The notes beneath the pieces were generated by a model. It saw only the letters and a list, made by a program, of their open reading frames with translations. It made no database searches and was not told where the DNA came from. A stretch of DNA of 64,000 bases from Macrobrachium rosenbergii. Its lineage: Eukaryota > Arthropoda > Malacostraca > Decapoda > Palaemonidae. Both the position numbers and the translations under genes were made by a program. The stretch lies in assembly GCF_040412425.1 (NCBI RefSeq), contig NC_089761.1, positions 23,446,644 through 23,510,643 of the forward strand, given 5' to 3'. Shown here one piece after another: positions 12,138-47,100 of this stretch; position 1 is the stretch's first letter; each line of letters starts with the position of its first letter.

Positions 12138-12170
12138 TTGAGGATGAGACAAGGATCTCGAAACGTAGGC
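12138..12170 (+). ncRNA. Hammerhead-like motif in PLE copy 2 3' region (weak)
   Basis: Same sequence as 2454-2487 on the opposite strand, unchanged between the copies. The same reservations about the incomplete core apply. Confidence 0.3.
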
Positions 12171-12259
12171 CGCCCTGAATAAAGGAAAACCATGTACCAA
12201 GCTGTCTGCTTTAGTGCCTTCTTGCTATTTTGCTGAGGAATAGCCTCGATTTCACACCA

Positions 12260-13619
<1,360 letters not shown>

Positions 13620-14040
13620 CAGGCTAACGTAGGGCTAGTCGACCAGATCTAGTAAAGGCTACGTTAAACGTGGCTAGGCTACGTCAGGGCCAAGGCAGGC
13701 GTAAGTGACCTTAACTTAGGCCTATGCTGTTGTAGACGTTATTTTATAGTGTCTTAGAATAGACCTAGTATAGTAATCCAATTTTTATTAAGTGCATGAG
13801 CCATAGCCTAGATTTGGGTAGTATGTAAACGGAGGATTCGTTGGTAGAGGGGGGGGGGGTGTTCCACAGGGGCGCTAAGTGGCTCACTCCCTATTCTTAG
13901 GGCAAGTAATGCACGTCATGTAAGGTAAGGTTAGGTCAAGGTAGGTCTTTGAAATGCATACTATAGGCCTAGTTAAGGGATAGCATAGGCCAGACCATGT
14001 GACCTTTTGCATTGTATCCTGTGTTCGTTTACCATTTAGC
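13620..14040. repeat. Scattered TTAGG-like pentamers
   Basis: Repeated GGTTAGG, AGGTTAGGTC, AGGTAGGTC and TAGGCCTAG variants occur in this stretch, resembling degenerate copies of the arthropod telomere repeat TTAGG. A (G)10 run is at about 13850. No regular array exists. Confidence 0.45.
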
Positions 14041-14065
14041 TAGACCAATTGCAGGTGCAAGTAGG

Positions 14066-14561
14066 TTAATTGGTAATTCTAAGCCGTAGTTCTGTGGTGA
14101 GCTAGACTATGGCGATTGACGTTTTCCAATGTTATTTTACTTGCTTTACAAGAATTTAAAGTAATATTTTATAGGCCGGCTGTAACTAAATTGTAATTGA
14201 CCTTTGAAGGCTGCACAATGGTAGATCTGAGCCGGCACTCCGTAGCGAATCCCCCACCCCCTCCAAAGCTAATACGGCAAAATTGTAACCAGTAAACACC
14301 CCAAAAAATACCAACCTAATGTACTCTAGGGGTGTTTATTGGTTACAGTTTTGCTGTATTAGCTATGGAGGGGGGCTCACTGCAGAATGTCGGCTTAGAT
14401 CTACCACGCCGTGTAGTCTTCAAAGGTGAATTACAGTTTAGTTACAGCTGGCCGACAAAATATTACTTTAAATTCTTGTAAAGCAAGTAAAGTAACATAG
14501 GAAAACGTCAATTGCCATAGTCTAGCTCACCGCGGAACTATGGCTTAGAATTACTGGTTAA
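14066..14561. mobile_element. Foldback element / MITE with about 237-bp inverted arms
   Basis: The left arm 14066-14302 and right arm 14329-14561 are imperfect reverse complements around a 26-bp spacer. Diagnostic pairs are AATTCTAAGCC against GGCTTAGAATT, and GTAAACACCCC against GGGGTGTTTAT. TTAA lies at both outer ends (14066-14069 and 14558-14561), compatible with a TTAA target duplication as made by piggyBac-type elements. No ORF is present, so it would be non-autonomous. Confidence 0.85.
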
Positions 14562-15952
14562 TTTTATTTCATATACTACCACATGAGTATAACAAATTGG
14601 ATAATGTGTATTTTGTTTTTAGGGGGGGTTAACCAGAAACTTGTTAAACATGTATATCCGAAATTTCCCTGAATATTTAATAAAGGATTTCCTTTATGGT
14701 TTCAGTTTTGAATAACTAAATGTTCTCCTGTAATTCCTTGCTCTTTAGCAATTGTACTTGCATTTCTTGAGTGGAGTTACAGTACTGTTGGGCAGGTTTT
14801 GTATTCTTGAATTTGGTGATTGGTATTGTGTGGCTGTCTTGGGTGCCATAGGCTAGAGAAGTTGAGGTTAGGTTTGGCCACTGTTGTTGATTATTTTGTA
14901 TAGTTTTACAGTTAACTAATTTATTAGACCTGATCTGTATTGTGTAGTCTTGTATTTAGTTTTGGATGACACCCTGGGTTAGTATGTATTTCTGTGACTA
15001 CCATTGTTGAATATTTTGTGCAGTTTAAATTTTTTAAACCTAGTTTAGTGAGTCTGTAGTCTATGCTTAGCCTTGGAAGACACCCTAGATTAGGTTAGAA
15101 TCTATCCTGCTGATTACCGCTGTTGATTATATTGTACTTTTCCCACAGTTTTTGTTTCAGTTTTTCCTTTCAAATGTACTGAATTATTTTTTCCCTGGTG
15201 TACTGAAGTTTCATATTTTGACAGACTTTTTCAGTTTTTTGTTGGAAATGTATACAGTAGTTTTCTCAGTTGGGGTGCCAGTTTCAAAACTAAGAGTTTC
15301 TGGCAAAAGTAATTATATAAAAAGTTTAAAAAATATACTAGAAAAACTGTAATTTGGCACTGCTAATCATCCCAGTGCTTTGGTAGATTTTTACCAAGAA
15401 CCTAACTCATCCTGACTGAGGTAGCCAAAGACATACAAAAAACAAATGGGTACTAAGTAAATTTACAAATCCTTTTGACATTAACCTGTAAATATTTTTA
15501 TCCGAATGATTAGATTTTGAAGATTACTTGGTTTCAGCATTATAATTTTTTGTTCTAGTTAAGATTTGTTAGATCAGTGAAGTTAAAAGTGATGATAGTT
15601 TGGTTGGTTGATTTCGCTTCAGTATTAGGTCTGGTGCCAGAAGGCAGAAAAAGCTGCTCAAATTCATCTTAGCCACAGCAGAGAATTTTTTATTTGGAAC
15701 CAAACTAGTTTTCATAAGAGATAAAGGTTCAGACGTAATGGAAAAGGTCAGGATGTTTGTAGTCCTTATTAATAAAGGGATTTTAATTACTAACCATGGT
15801 GACTGTATTTTCTACATTTTATTTGTATATAATCCCAGGGTTTAGTGAATTGTATTTGATATTATTCTGTGCCCTCCCAAAATGCATTTAAAATCTTAGT
15901 GTATTTGTAACTTGGTTTCATCCAGGTGACTGCTTTCTGTTGTCTTTTGCAG
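14562..15952. other. Upstream region of the NKRF-type gene
   Basis: No repeat or coding sequence recognised. A non-coding first exon and promoter of the gene starting at 16007 must lie in or before this stretch, because its first coding exon appears to begin at a splice acceptor. I cannot place them. Confidence 0.5.
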
Positions 15953-16006
15953 GTTTCACCCTGTTTTACCCATTTCATTCCCCATTACAGATACAAAACA
16001 GAAAAT

Positions 16007-36928
<20,922 letters not shown>

Positions 36929-38127
36929 TGTACAGTATTTAAGGTGCCCAAGTTATTTTGACCAGTTATTTTATATGTACGTATTATATATAGTTACTTG
37001 TACAGTATAGAATATATTAAGAATCACAGAGTATGCATTGCTGATGTGTGAAGTCAGTAATCCAAGTGTCAAGACTAGCATTTAATCTTGCATGAAATTT
37101 TCATGACTTTAAATATGCAGAAATTATGTGTACAATAGAAAATACAAGAAATGTAGTTAGTTTCACACCTGTCAAGTTATTCTCATTGTATATATAACAT
37201 ATATTTTGTTACAATTCAGTTGAAAAGTCCAAAGTTTTAATTGGCAGTTACTAAATCATGTTCAAAAAGTTACTGATGCATTATTAGGAAATCTTACGTG
37301 ATAATCATAAACTGTAAAGTATAAATTTATAAAATGGCAGTGTTTACATTAAAATAAAGGTGTAAGTAAAACAAATGGGTTAATACCCATTTGTTCTTTT
37401 GAACACAGATAATTAACTTTTTCAAAGCCATATTGAAGGTGGTGTTGAAAGAAAGACGTTATTCATAAAAAATAGTTTTACATGTAACATATACATCACA
37501 CAACTGGGTTGCTGTTAATATTATTAAAATTTAAATTCTTGAAAAAGGTAAAGGAAACAAATAGTAACTACTTTAACGGTAATCCTTATTATTCAGCATA
37601 TTACCATAGAAAATTGAAAAAAGTTAACATTTTATGCAGAGTATCAAACAAAGTCCAACCAATAATAATGCAATGCCACTAACACGTTGCCAATAAAAGG
37701 TAAAGGCTGCTTTGTCAGTGCAAAACTTGGCTTGAACTATATGCTGCATAGAAAGACTTGGTATGGTAAACAGAAATAAGACAACTAAAAACGTACTCCA
37801 GGAAAACAGTAGCATACAAGATGAAAGCAAATAATGCATGTGTGAAACATTTTCCCAAACATAACACGCACAAGACAATGCTGTATTACACAAATTGACA
37901 TTTGTTGTCTACCTTGGTTCTTTTCATTTAACAACCTTCTCCTTTGCTAATTTATAAGGGGGAAATTGACTTGAACTCTACAAGACAAAACTCAAAAAGG
38001 ATGTCTGGTATACAGTTTGAATGTTAAATCAATGTTTTTCGTAAACAATAATTCTCTAATGGTGGAACATAACCCGATTATTTTCATGGCCTTCCGATAT
38101 TGTAGTGGCAGTAAAATGGACCACTGC
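36929..38127. other. 3' UTRs of the convergent NKRF and MBF1 genes
   Basis: The two stop codons are 1.2 kb apart. AATAAA at 37353-37358 on the plus strand is a plausible NKRF polyadenylation signal, 425 bases after its stop. No clear minus-strand signal for MBF1 was found. No repeats are evident. Confidence 0.6.
37353..37358 (+). terminator. Candidate NKRF polyadenylation signal
   Basis: AATAAA followed by a GT-containing stretch (GGTGTAAGT). It is the only exact hexamer I noted on the plus strand between the NKRF stop and 37400. Confidence 0.45.
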
Positions 38128-38189
38128 CTACTTCTTCTTCCCCCGAGGAGCCAACGGCAAACCTTTTTCTTTACCACGCAGTCGTAGTC
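38128..38189 (-). CDS. EDF1: MBF1 exon 5
   Basis: [20 protein letters not shown] and stop TAG at 38128-38130. The basic C-terminus is typical of animal MBF1. Acceptor TTATTCCAG. Confidence 0.95.
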
Positions 38190-41100
38190 CTGGAATAAAA
38201 TTCGCTTTAACAGCACTTTGCAAACTGACTAGTAATACAGTAAGCATGAAATGAAAGATGTTAAAGAAAATCTGAAAATCTAAGTAATTTTGTATTTTTC
38301 GTAGTATACAAATACATCCTTTAATATATGAATATTCCTCAGCAAAAGCTGTAATTGGTCAAACATGGTGGTTAACTGGAAGTAAAAAAGAAAATGAAAT
38401 TACTTTGAGAATTAAAATTTGTGATTTGTTCCTACATGAATACAAACCATCACTTTTTTTTTTTAGTGTAGGACTCACGTTGAACCTCCACCTGGTGGTA
38501 ATGCAGTCACAACAGTCAGCTGAGAGACCTGACTCCTGCAACCTCCATTACAAATGTAGCCAGGGGATGTAGGAATGATAAGGCACCAAGCCAAAGTGAG
38601 ATGTGTTTGGCCTCGGAAAAATATTGGAGAATTAAGTGTTGCCCTACAGAAAGGGGAGCATAACCAAGAAGTTGGCTAAAATCTGGGCCAATCATAAATT
38701 ATTAACTTTAGATGATACCTTACCACAAACACTCACTAACCCTATTAAAAGAACAGTAATCTTATAAGCCAAAGCTCTAAGACAGGGTACCAATTGTGAA
38801 GTATTTCCATACCATATTCTATTCAGCATGTACTTGACCTGGCCGCTACCTTATGAAAATAGAAAGAAGAGGGAGATGGAGCCATCTACTAACTCATTCC
38901 ACCTCCAGCTGCACGTCATATGAAACATTGGGCACGGTGCTTTATATCCTAAAGAAGACTGAAGAAAACACAACTGGTTGAGCAACCAACAAAAGTCCAA
39001 AGGTGGTCTGGCATCACCAGACACCTGCCCACATCACCTGTGAGACCATCGAGTTCTCGGAATGGCTAGGGCCAGGCCAAAACCTATGGGTTCTTAAACT
39101 ACTGCTTTTACTGGAAAATATTTGTCCTCACGGGACAAACTGTATTTTTACTTAATCATTTAATGAACCCAGAGAAAAGGATGTTCTTGAACAAGCATCT
39201 TCCTTGTGCCTGCTGGTACTACAAAGGGACACACAACACTGGGCTAACAGGCTGGATTCTCAGATAATGCTGCAGGGGTTGCATTAGGCACAAAAGCATC
39301 TCATCCTGCTTGCCATTAAAGAATTCTCAAGTGGGAGGGAACCAAAAAAATATTTTCACATCTCTTCTCAGAAACAAGGTTTCTGAGCTTTCACCACAAA
39401 CTTGCAAACAAGATTGAGAGGAATCCCCATCCCTCCAAGGGCTGACAAAGAGGTTGTGCAACTCTTCCGCAAGTTATGAAGAGGCTAAGGCAGCAGAACA
39501 AGTCTTAAAGGTGAGATCTTGATCCCAGGCCTCTCCCAAAGGCCCTACAACGTTCAAGTTAGGCTGTGGAGGATGCAAGTTATGGCTCACTCTGGAGACC
39601 AAAGTCTACAGATATGCAAAAACTGTTTAAAGCTATGAGCATAGGCAACTCTACTAAGGAAGAGAGGTCCATGCCCTTCAGTCAGAAGATCTGGCACTAG
39701 GCAGAGCAATGGGCCTCACTGCAGGAAGAACATCATGTCTGGATGAAAAGGGACAAGTCCACAGAGGGACAAGTTAAGTCCACAACCTACTGCAAAATAG
39801 TTCCTCCTGGAGAGGAATCAGTTGGAACATGTAAGTTGAGGCTACCTCAAAATGTGAGGCTAACAGAGAAGTGGGCCAAAGGAAATCTCTGTAGTCCAGG
39901 AGTAATAAGTTGAGAAGCTGAAGAAATTTATAAGCTGAAACTTTCAGGGAATGTTCAGAAAACTGTCAGGAAAAACATACTGAAAGTCCTCAAGAATCCA
40001 CCTTGGGGCTTTTGAGAAATTTAAGATGGCATCCAAGATGGCCACCGGCTTGAGATTTTCTCATATTTCAGGCTTAAAACACCATAAAAATGCAAATAAC
40101 GAGTCAAAATACATGTTTTTTTGGGGCAGGGAATTCAATTTCAGTAACATCTTAAAGGTTTAATGAAATCCTTATTCAGTTATAACTTTGAGCAATTTTC
40201 ACCATATCTGTGGTAAAACTATTGAAACCTTAAGAGTAAAATTAGAATATTCATGGACTGTATGAAATACGATAACAAAAAACAATTAATGACAAAACAA
40301 ATTCAAATGTTAAAAAACTTGTGAAACATATTTACAACATGACACATGCCTGCCCTCAGTCATCATCCTCATCATCCATGACACTCCACAGCATGAAACA
40401 TATTTACAACATGACACATGCCCGCCCTCAGTCATCATCCTCATCATCCATGACACTCCACAGCCACCTGCTCTGCAGCACCAAGAGATCTTGTTGAGCA
40501 GTGTCTGGAGCAGTGGGATAGTCAGTGTCAACCGGTGTGTCAGGATGTCCTCCAGTTTCCATCCCCATGCTGTTAGCTGCACGGGCCTCCCCATCCATTC
40601 TTGAACAGTGAGATATGTTCTGAAGAAATGTTGCTTAGCTGCAGCACTGAGCATCTCTATGAGAAGCTCCTTCATGTGGTTATTTGCCAGAAATGCTGCC
40701 TGAGCAGTAGTGGTGTGCATGTTCTGGTCAAATAGGATGTCACTAGATGTTGACTTCTTTGCCCTGCACATTGCTCTGCTGCTTTGGTGGCCATGGTTCT
40801 GTAGCCATCAAACACAGTAGTAGTGCCAGCCCCATAGTGCCTCAGGATGTAGTCAATGTAGCACTGACACACACCTCCACAGGTACCTCCATACGCTGAT
40901 GGCTGTGGCCAGACTACTAACTGCAACAGATGGTCTCCATCTATGACAAACTGGCAATTGCTTGGAATACTGGGTTGTACAGGGGCAAATGACTTGAGGA
41001 GAGTACCTAGGGCACTCTTGGTTTGTTTCCACTTGGCACCATCATGAAACAGGGATGGAGTTTGAGGAGTCAGCTCATATGACATGAAGTGCTCCATGTC

Positions 41101-44100
41101 AGAACTTGTCTTGAGGACACACGTGATCCTGTTGAAAAGAGAGTGGGATTCACCTCTGTGTTTTGCCCCCTGACGTTGATACTGTTCTTATCTCCCACAG
41201 TCTTGACTTTGTCACTGCGATGCGGGGAGATCTCTGTGAACTGTTTCCTCAGGCGGCATAACTGTAGCAATGAGTTCATCTGCTGCAAGTACAGTCTAGC
41301 AGACTTGGCATGTGGAAGATGACCTGCTGCATGGAAATATGGGATCATCTCATGCACACAGTGAAGATGAAGCTTCCAGTTGCCTGTCCTCTCAGCTCTG
41401 ATGAAGCTGAGCATGAGCAACACCTGATGGATGTACTGCACCCATAACTTCCCTGTTCTGCTGTGTGTGGCAGTTCTTGGCCCCAGTGCCTGGGCTTTTG
41501 CCCTGAATATCATACATCCACCACATGCACCACAGAACCTTTGGCATACACTTATTCCCACAGGTCTTCTCACCCATTCTGTCACAATCTGCCCGATGCT
41601 GCCTAAGTAGGACATCAGCAGATGAAAGCCACCAAGTTCCACCACCACTTTGTTCATAAGCCATCAAGTCGCACCACCACTTTGTCCAATTCTCTGGAGG
41701 CAGCTACAATTTCAGAAGCCTTTTGATACAGAGGCTATCAAATGTTACTGGGCAGATCTTGAGGTTGTGCTTGTTACTTTTAAGTCTATGCAAACACAGT
41801 GCAATGTAGATAGTGCTGGGGTTGCTTGGTTCCAGATTGATGAATGGAAGAGTCTCATTTCTGGAGGTTTGGAACTCATCACTCTTCAGAACAGTTTTCA
41901 TGAAGCTACTCCAAGGCAGACATGGTGTCAAGTTCAACATGTACCCGAGATATGGGGAAAATTGCTCACAGCTATGTATAACTGAGTAAGGATTTCATTA
42001 AATCTTTATGTATAACTGAGTAAGGATTTCATTAAATCTTTAAGATATTACTGAAATTAAATTCCCTGCCCCAAAAAACATGTATTTTGACTCATTACTT
42101 GCATTTTCACAATGTTTTAAGCCTGAAATATGAGAAAATCTCAAGCCGGCGTCCAAGATTGGACGCCATCTTGAGTTTCTCAAAAGCCCCAAGGTGGAAT
42201 CTTGGGGACTTTTAGCATGTTTTTTTTTCTGACACTTTTCTGGACATTTCCTCAAAGTTTTGGCTTGTTATAAATTTGTTAGGGTTTTACTCAAATCTGA
42301 CTTAATACTCTTGGGCTACTGGGTGCCTTGGCCAGAAGAGTTAGCATATCACAGAAACTCCCACTAAGAGGTCCTGCTGTCAAGCCAACAAGCAGGGCCC
42401 TCCTTAATTTCCTGGTTCATGGGTACATGCTGGGAAGGTCACTGAAGTGGGAGTTGGTGGAGGCACCCATGCAACATGAGATTCTCCAAGAACAGCTTGC
42501 CAAAGCCAAGCTGGTTGTTTCTATTGCAACAGGAACAGTGCTATCGCTTCCTTGAGCTTGCTGCTACTGTATCTATAAGCATGCCCAGGCATCTACCTGC
42601 TGTTTGGGTGTGAGCTCCAAATTCTCCAAATTTATCACATTTGGTTAGAAAGTGGTCTTTGTTAAAGAGCAACTGCATCTCTGAGGATGCCAGAACTAAC
42701 CAATCATCTAGAAAAGGCAACCAATGTAACCCATGCAAGTGGGTCCCACCTCACCTCCTTACCTCAAATTAATCACTTTGTTACCTAGTTGCAATGACCA
42801 ATTTCAGCTTGTGGGGATTTGTATTCCCATAGGAACAAAAAAGAATTAGAGTGAAGTGTACCAACAGCAATACAACATAGACCTAAACTAGTACACAACA
42901 ACAAGAATATACTATAGACCATTCAACACTGACATCAACTGCCACTGGAGGTAACAAACGTGGTTATTGGAATAAGGGTAAGCTAGTTAAGTAGAAAGGC
43001 AAGAGCTACTTGCCAGCTTAATTAAAAATTTGTACAAATTTATCATTTTCCTATGAATGCAAACCCTGTGGGCAATATATTTCCATTAATAAAGACGAAT
43101 CCTTTGCACCAGCCCTGCGAGAGCTACACATATTAACTCAGTGGTCTGGTTAAACTACCTAATAATATATATAATAATGGACTTTTCAAAGGTAAGTATA
43201 CTAGGTAAAACATAGGTTGACTATGTTGAATCTGTTATTTGTACAAATTTAATTGATTCTGAGGTGCATCAAGGCATATAAAAAATTTCCAAACACAAAA
43301 GTTCAAGACTTGAGACTGAATGGACATTAATGGTAAACGTACGCCAAAAATTTTGGCCAAAAACCTGATTATCTCTAAAAGTTGATTCAAATTATAGCTT
43401 AACTCACCTCTTTTCCTGAAAAATTGTGTGATCTGTCACAACAATGTGTAGCAGTGAGCACTTAGCCAGATGTGGAAAAAAAAAAAAAAACTCAGAGCAA
43501 TCCTGTAACCCCCATCCACATTTAAGACGTTTGGAAGAGGTGTAACATCATATTGGTCTAAATACAAGAGAGAGGATGCCCTCACTCCTATATAAATATG
43601 ACCACCAGACTTCTCATCTACAGGGAGGAGCAAAACTTATTTACTAAACTATACATCAAGGAACCAAGAGTGCCCCTTGACCAATGTTAAAGATGAACCA
43701 TGTTAGCCCTGTACATCCACAATACTAACACTTGGTGAATACTAAAGAGATTCCTTCCCTACCCTCTATACCAAATTAGTTGCTGCTATGTCACACACAC
43801 ATACTGCAAACTCCTATACCCTCTAAGCAGGATACCACCCACTTAAACAGGTACATGCAGCACATCACCATGGTTGCCATAATTGCAGTTGTCATAAAAC
43901 ACAAGGATTGCTAAATAAATATTAACCACAAAATAAAAATACCACCTCTTTTCCCAACTACAATTCCTTTTCTTCTTTGCAACAACAACCACTTCCCAGG
44001 TCATTTGTCAGCATAAGATGGGCATGTGAAACTATGCCATAATGATAATAATACAAATTATGAGAATGCTTTCCCCAGTGAATGCTGGAAATTTAATGTA

Positions 44101-47100
44101 TCAACCATTCCAAGAAATCAAAAAGATAAAAAGAAAGAAATATTGCAGACAAATCAACAATCATCTAAAAATAAAAACTTTTTTAACATGGTATACTCTA
44201 TCATATGGCACATCAACATGTCATTGCAATCAGAAAGGGTCATGATATGTTTTCAAGACTCAGCACATATGCTCCAATTACTAAAGAAAGCAGAGAATAT
44301 CAGGAAGAGTATAAAATGTAAGCGAGAAAGGATTACAAAATTAACAGTCAAGGAAATATAACTGCATGCAGACCTGGACTTACAACCAGGTAGCAGTTTA
44401 AGCTTGACCAGAGATCTCATCCTTCCCTGCCATATTCACTTACTATACCTTGTCAGCTCTCTTCATTAACAATGAATCAGGAAAACACTATAGTAAAATC
44501 AGGGAGAGTGACAGACAACATGCAAAAAATCTGGCACTTGTGATATTTAACATATCTATTCTCTTCCATCACAACGACCACTTACAAGGTTATAAATTGG
44601 ATATTACAATCTCTTGTAAAACATGGGGCTTGTTTTCTGTGTAAAAACTAGTTTTTCTTAAAACGATTCTTGTTTCTTTGCATACGAAACCAATGTGCAC
44701 AGTTACCACCTTTCCAGCCTACAGCCTGGACTATATATATAACAAAAGAAAAACAACTTTTGGAAGCTTAAAATTACATTCCAAGCTACCTGAGATTTAC
44801 CCTTACCTCAGCATCCATTACTTGCACCCACAAAGTAATCTAGACTAACTATGAATGTTCCACTTCTTCCTAGTGAGAGATAACATATATAAGGATTTAA
44901 GCAAGCTGAAATTCATTATACAATACTGAAAAAATCTTTTGAGGGTTATGTTGCCATAATTACTTACCAATGGCTCGTTCAATTTTACCAAGGACATTCT
45001 GATTTGGGACTGCCTTTCCTTGTTCATATTCTTGAATCACTTGTGGCTTTTCATTTATATACTGGAAGAAAAGTTACCATAACGTAAGAGCAAAACATAA
45101 ATTTAGTGCCTTAGAGAACAGAAAAGCATAACATGACACAAAATTAATAGAATCCTAAAAAAGTTTCAAGATTCTCTTGCATGATCAAATTCAAATTTGT
45201 CCTACGCAAGTTTTAACCTTTAGTGAAGCACAAGACAAAATGAATGTGGCTCAACAAATTTTTGTTCTAGGGTCAGGCATCCATTAAAACTTCAACTAAT
45301 CTACCGATTTAACTATGCTGAATTTCAACTAATCTATCAATTTAAACTATGCTACCTTCAATTAAAAATAACTATTACAATACGTCTGGTTAAATGTGAA
45401 ACTGTTCAGAACAAAGTATAAAAAAAGTCTAACCAAGTCACTGAGTCATATTTGTATGTGCGCTCTTCGTGGGTTAGCAATGCAGTTGAGGGCAAGATAT
45501 AATACAAAGAGCACTAATATCTCCAAGTGTGCAATAAGAAAATAGCCACAGCTCGTTCAAGAGATGGTTAGTTAATACTAGGCTGTCTTTTAGAAATTTA
45601 AGTTTACAAAAAGAATACAAAATGCTGATCTCAGAAAAATTTCAACTCTGCAATAAGTACTCAGGTCTGTGACAAAAATTACATGATATTTGGAAATTAT
45701 ATTGTAAATCATCCTCTACTTTTATGTTAAGCACAAAAATAATACTGTCAGCTGACCACTATCTAAAAGCATTTTGTATCCTAAAAATAATTATAGTAAG
45801 TACCTATGTAAGGCAGTTTATGTAAGCAATCTCCTACAGATATACTCGAGATAATGTGGCATGGAAGAAACTGTTCTCAATATACCTGAACTTGCAAGAA
45901 TTTGTTATTTTTCAATCAAAACACTATGCAGGTAAATTAAATTAACTGGAGTTTTGCTTGAAAACTTAGGTTTGAATCATTTACAATTTATACCCAACCT
46001 AAGGTCTATGCTATGCCGACAATTCATGATTAACAGACCCTCAACCCTTTAAGCATCTGTTCAAAGTGTGCCACAACACTAAAATATGAGGGAACATCAA
46101 GATATTAAATTTGTATTATGTACAATCAAGGAAATATGTTCTGATAGTGCTCTCCAGCAGTTCTTGTGCACCATTATATAAAATACTCCTTGGAAATAGA
46201 AAGAAAAAAAAATTTCCTCTAATAATATTACCAATCAGACAAATTTAATTCTAAACAAAAGAATAAGACAATTTAATAAAGATGCAGTTAATAAAAATTT
46301 CAAAACAAACCACTAAAACAATGAAAAATCAAGTAAGGGATAACAAATTTTTTGCTTCAAAACATTCATAGTAATTATTTCCTTTGTATACTTCTAATTA
46401 AAGATAGTTATTAATTCATATTCCAAATATTTTTCATATGCAAGCTAAAAAGCAGAGATAAAAATCCGTAAATATACTTTTCAGTGTATGACATCACACT
46501 TGGGTGGGAAAATAAAAATTTGTCAGTCACTGATAAAATGGCTAACATACAAACATATGCCCTTCTATCTTCTATCATTGACCGGTAACATGCACAAGGC
46601 CAGTAGTTCAGGAATTACAAAGCCAGTGGTTCAGGAATTAAGACTGTATAACAGCTTTGGGTCAGAGAGTTTGGCAGCCTTGATGTACTACTGTTCAGCA
46701 TGATCAACAGATCATTGCGGCTGCTTGCAGAAACCCCTTGACAATGCCACAACATTTATGACAGAATGTCTTCTCCAAGTTAAGGCTACAACAATCCACC
46801 AATTACGAGGCCAATATATGTCATACTACTGCAAGAAACCACTGTTGACTGAGCACTATCTAAATAGGTTGGGATTTGCTTTTCTGAACTATTATTATTC
46901 AGAAGGTAAACCATATATTCATATGGAACAAGCCCACAGGAGCCACTGACTTGAAAATGATATTTTAATGATAAAATAAAGTTTGTTCATACTTACCTGG
47001 CAGATATATATATGGCTGTATTAAAAGTCCGACAGAATTCCAAAGCTTCATGGCACACGCAGTGGGCAGGTGGTTAATACCCATTCCCGCGCTGGGGCGG

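Larger units (their letters stand above)
10008..12226 (+). mobile_element. Penelope-like element copy 2, 5'-truncated, inverted to copy 1
   Basis: It starts inside the N-terminal coding region and continues through reverse transcriptase (YVDD at 10997-11008), GIY-YIG (about 11600-11900) and 3' untranslated region to TTCTTGCT at 12226. It matches copy 1 almost throughout. Differences are mainly single-base length changes in A, T or G runs, and each shifts the frame. It lacks the gypsy insertion and so records the pre-insertion sequence. Truncated copies joined in inverted orientation are known for PLEs. Confidence 0.92.
39924..42277 (-). mobile_element. Unclassified DNA-transposon-like element with about 300-bp inverted repeats
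   Basis: Left arm 39924-40210 and right arm 41957-42277 are imperfect reverse complements (for example CACCTTGGGGCTTTTGAGAA on the left and its complement on the right near 42172-42194). They enclose about 1.7 kb of minus-strand coding DNA for one protein in several frames. The host DIRS remnant lies on both sides, so it inserted into that element. I could not identify a target duplication or superfamily. Confidence 0.7.
38419..42832 (-). mobile_element. Eroded DIRS-type element in MBF1 intron 4
   Basis: The ends are inverted: TTTGTTCCTACATGAATACA at about 38425 against TGTATTCCCATAGGAACAAA at 42811-42830. A reverse transcriptase piece at 42541-42738 contains [12 protein letters not shown] with both catalytic Asp residues (LDDW is the DIRS form) and CLGMLIDT. 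The gag and N-terminal RT regions are missing between this piece and the right end. Between 38600 and 39920 the sequence looks like decayed RNase H/recombinase coding DNA, but I can match no motif firmly. A long-TIR transposon sits inside at 39924-42277. Confidence 0.6.
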
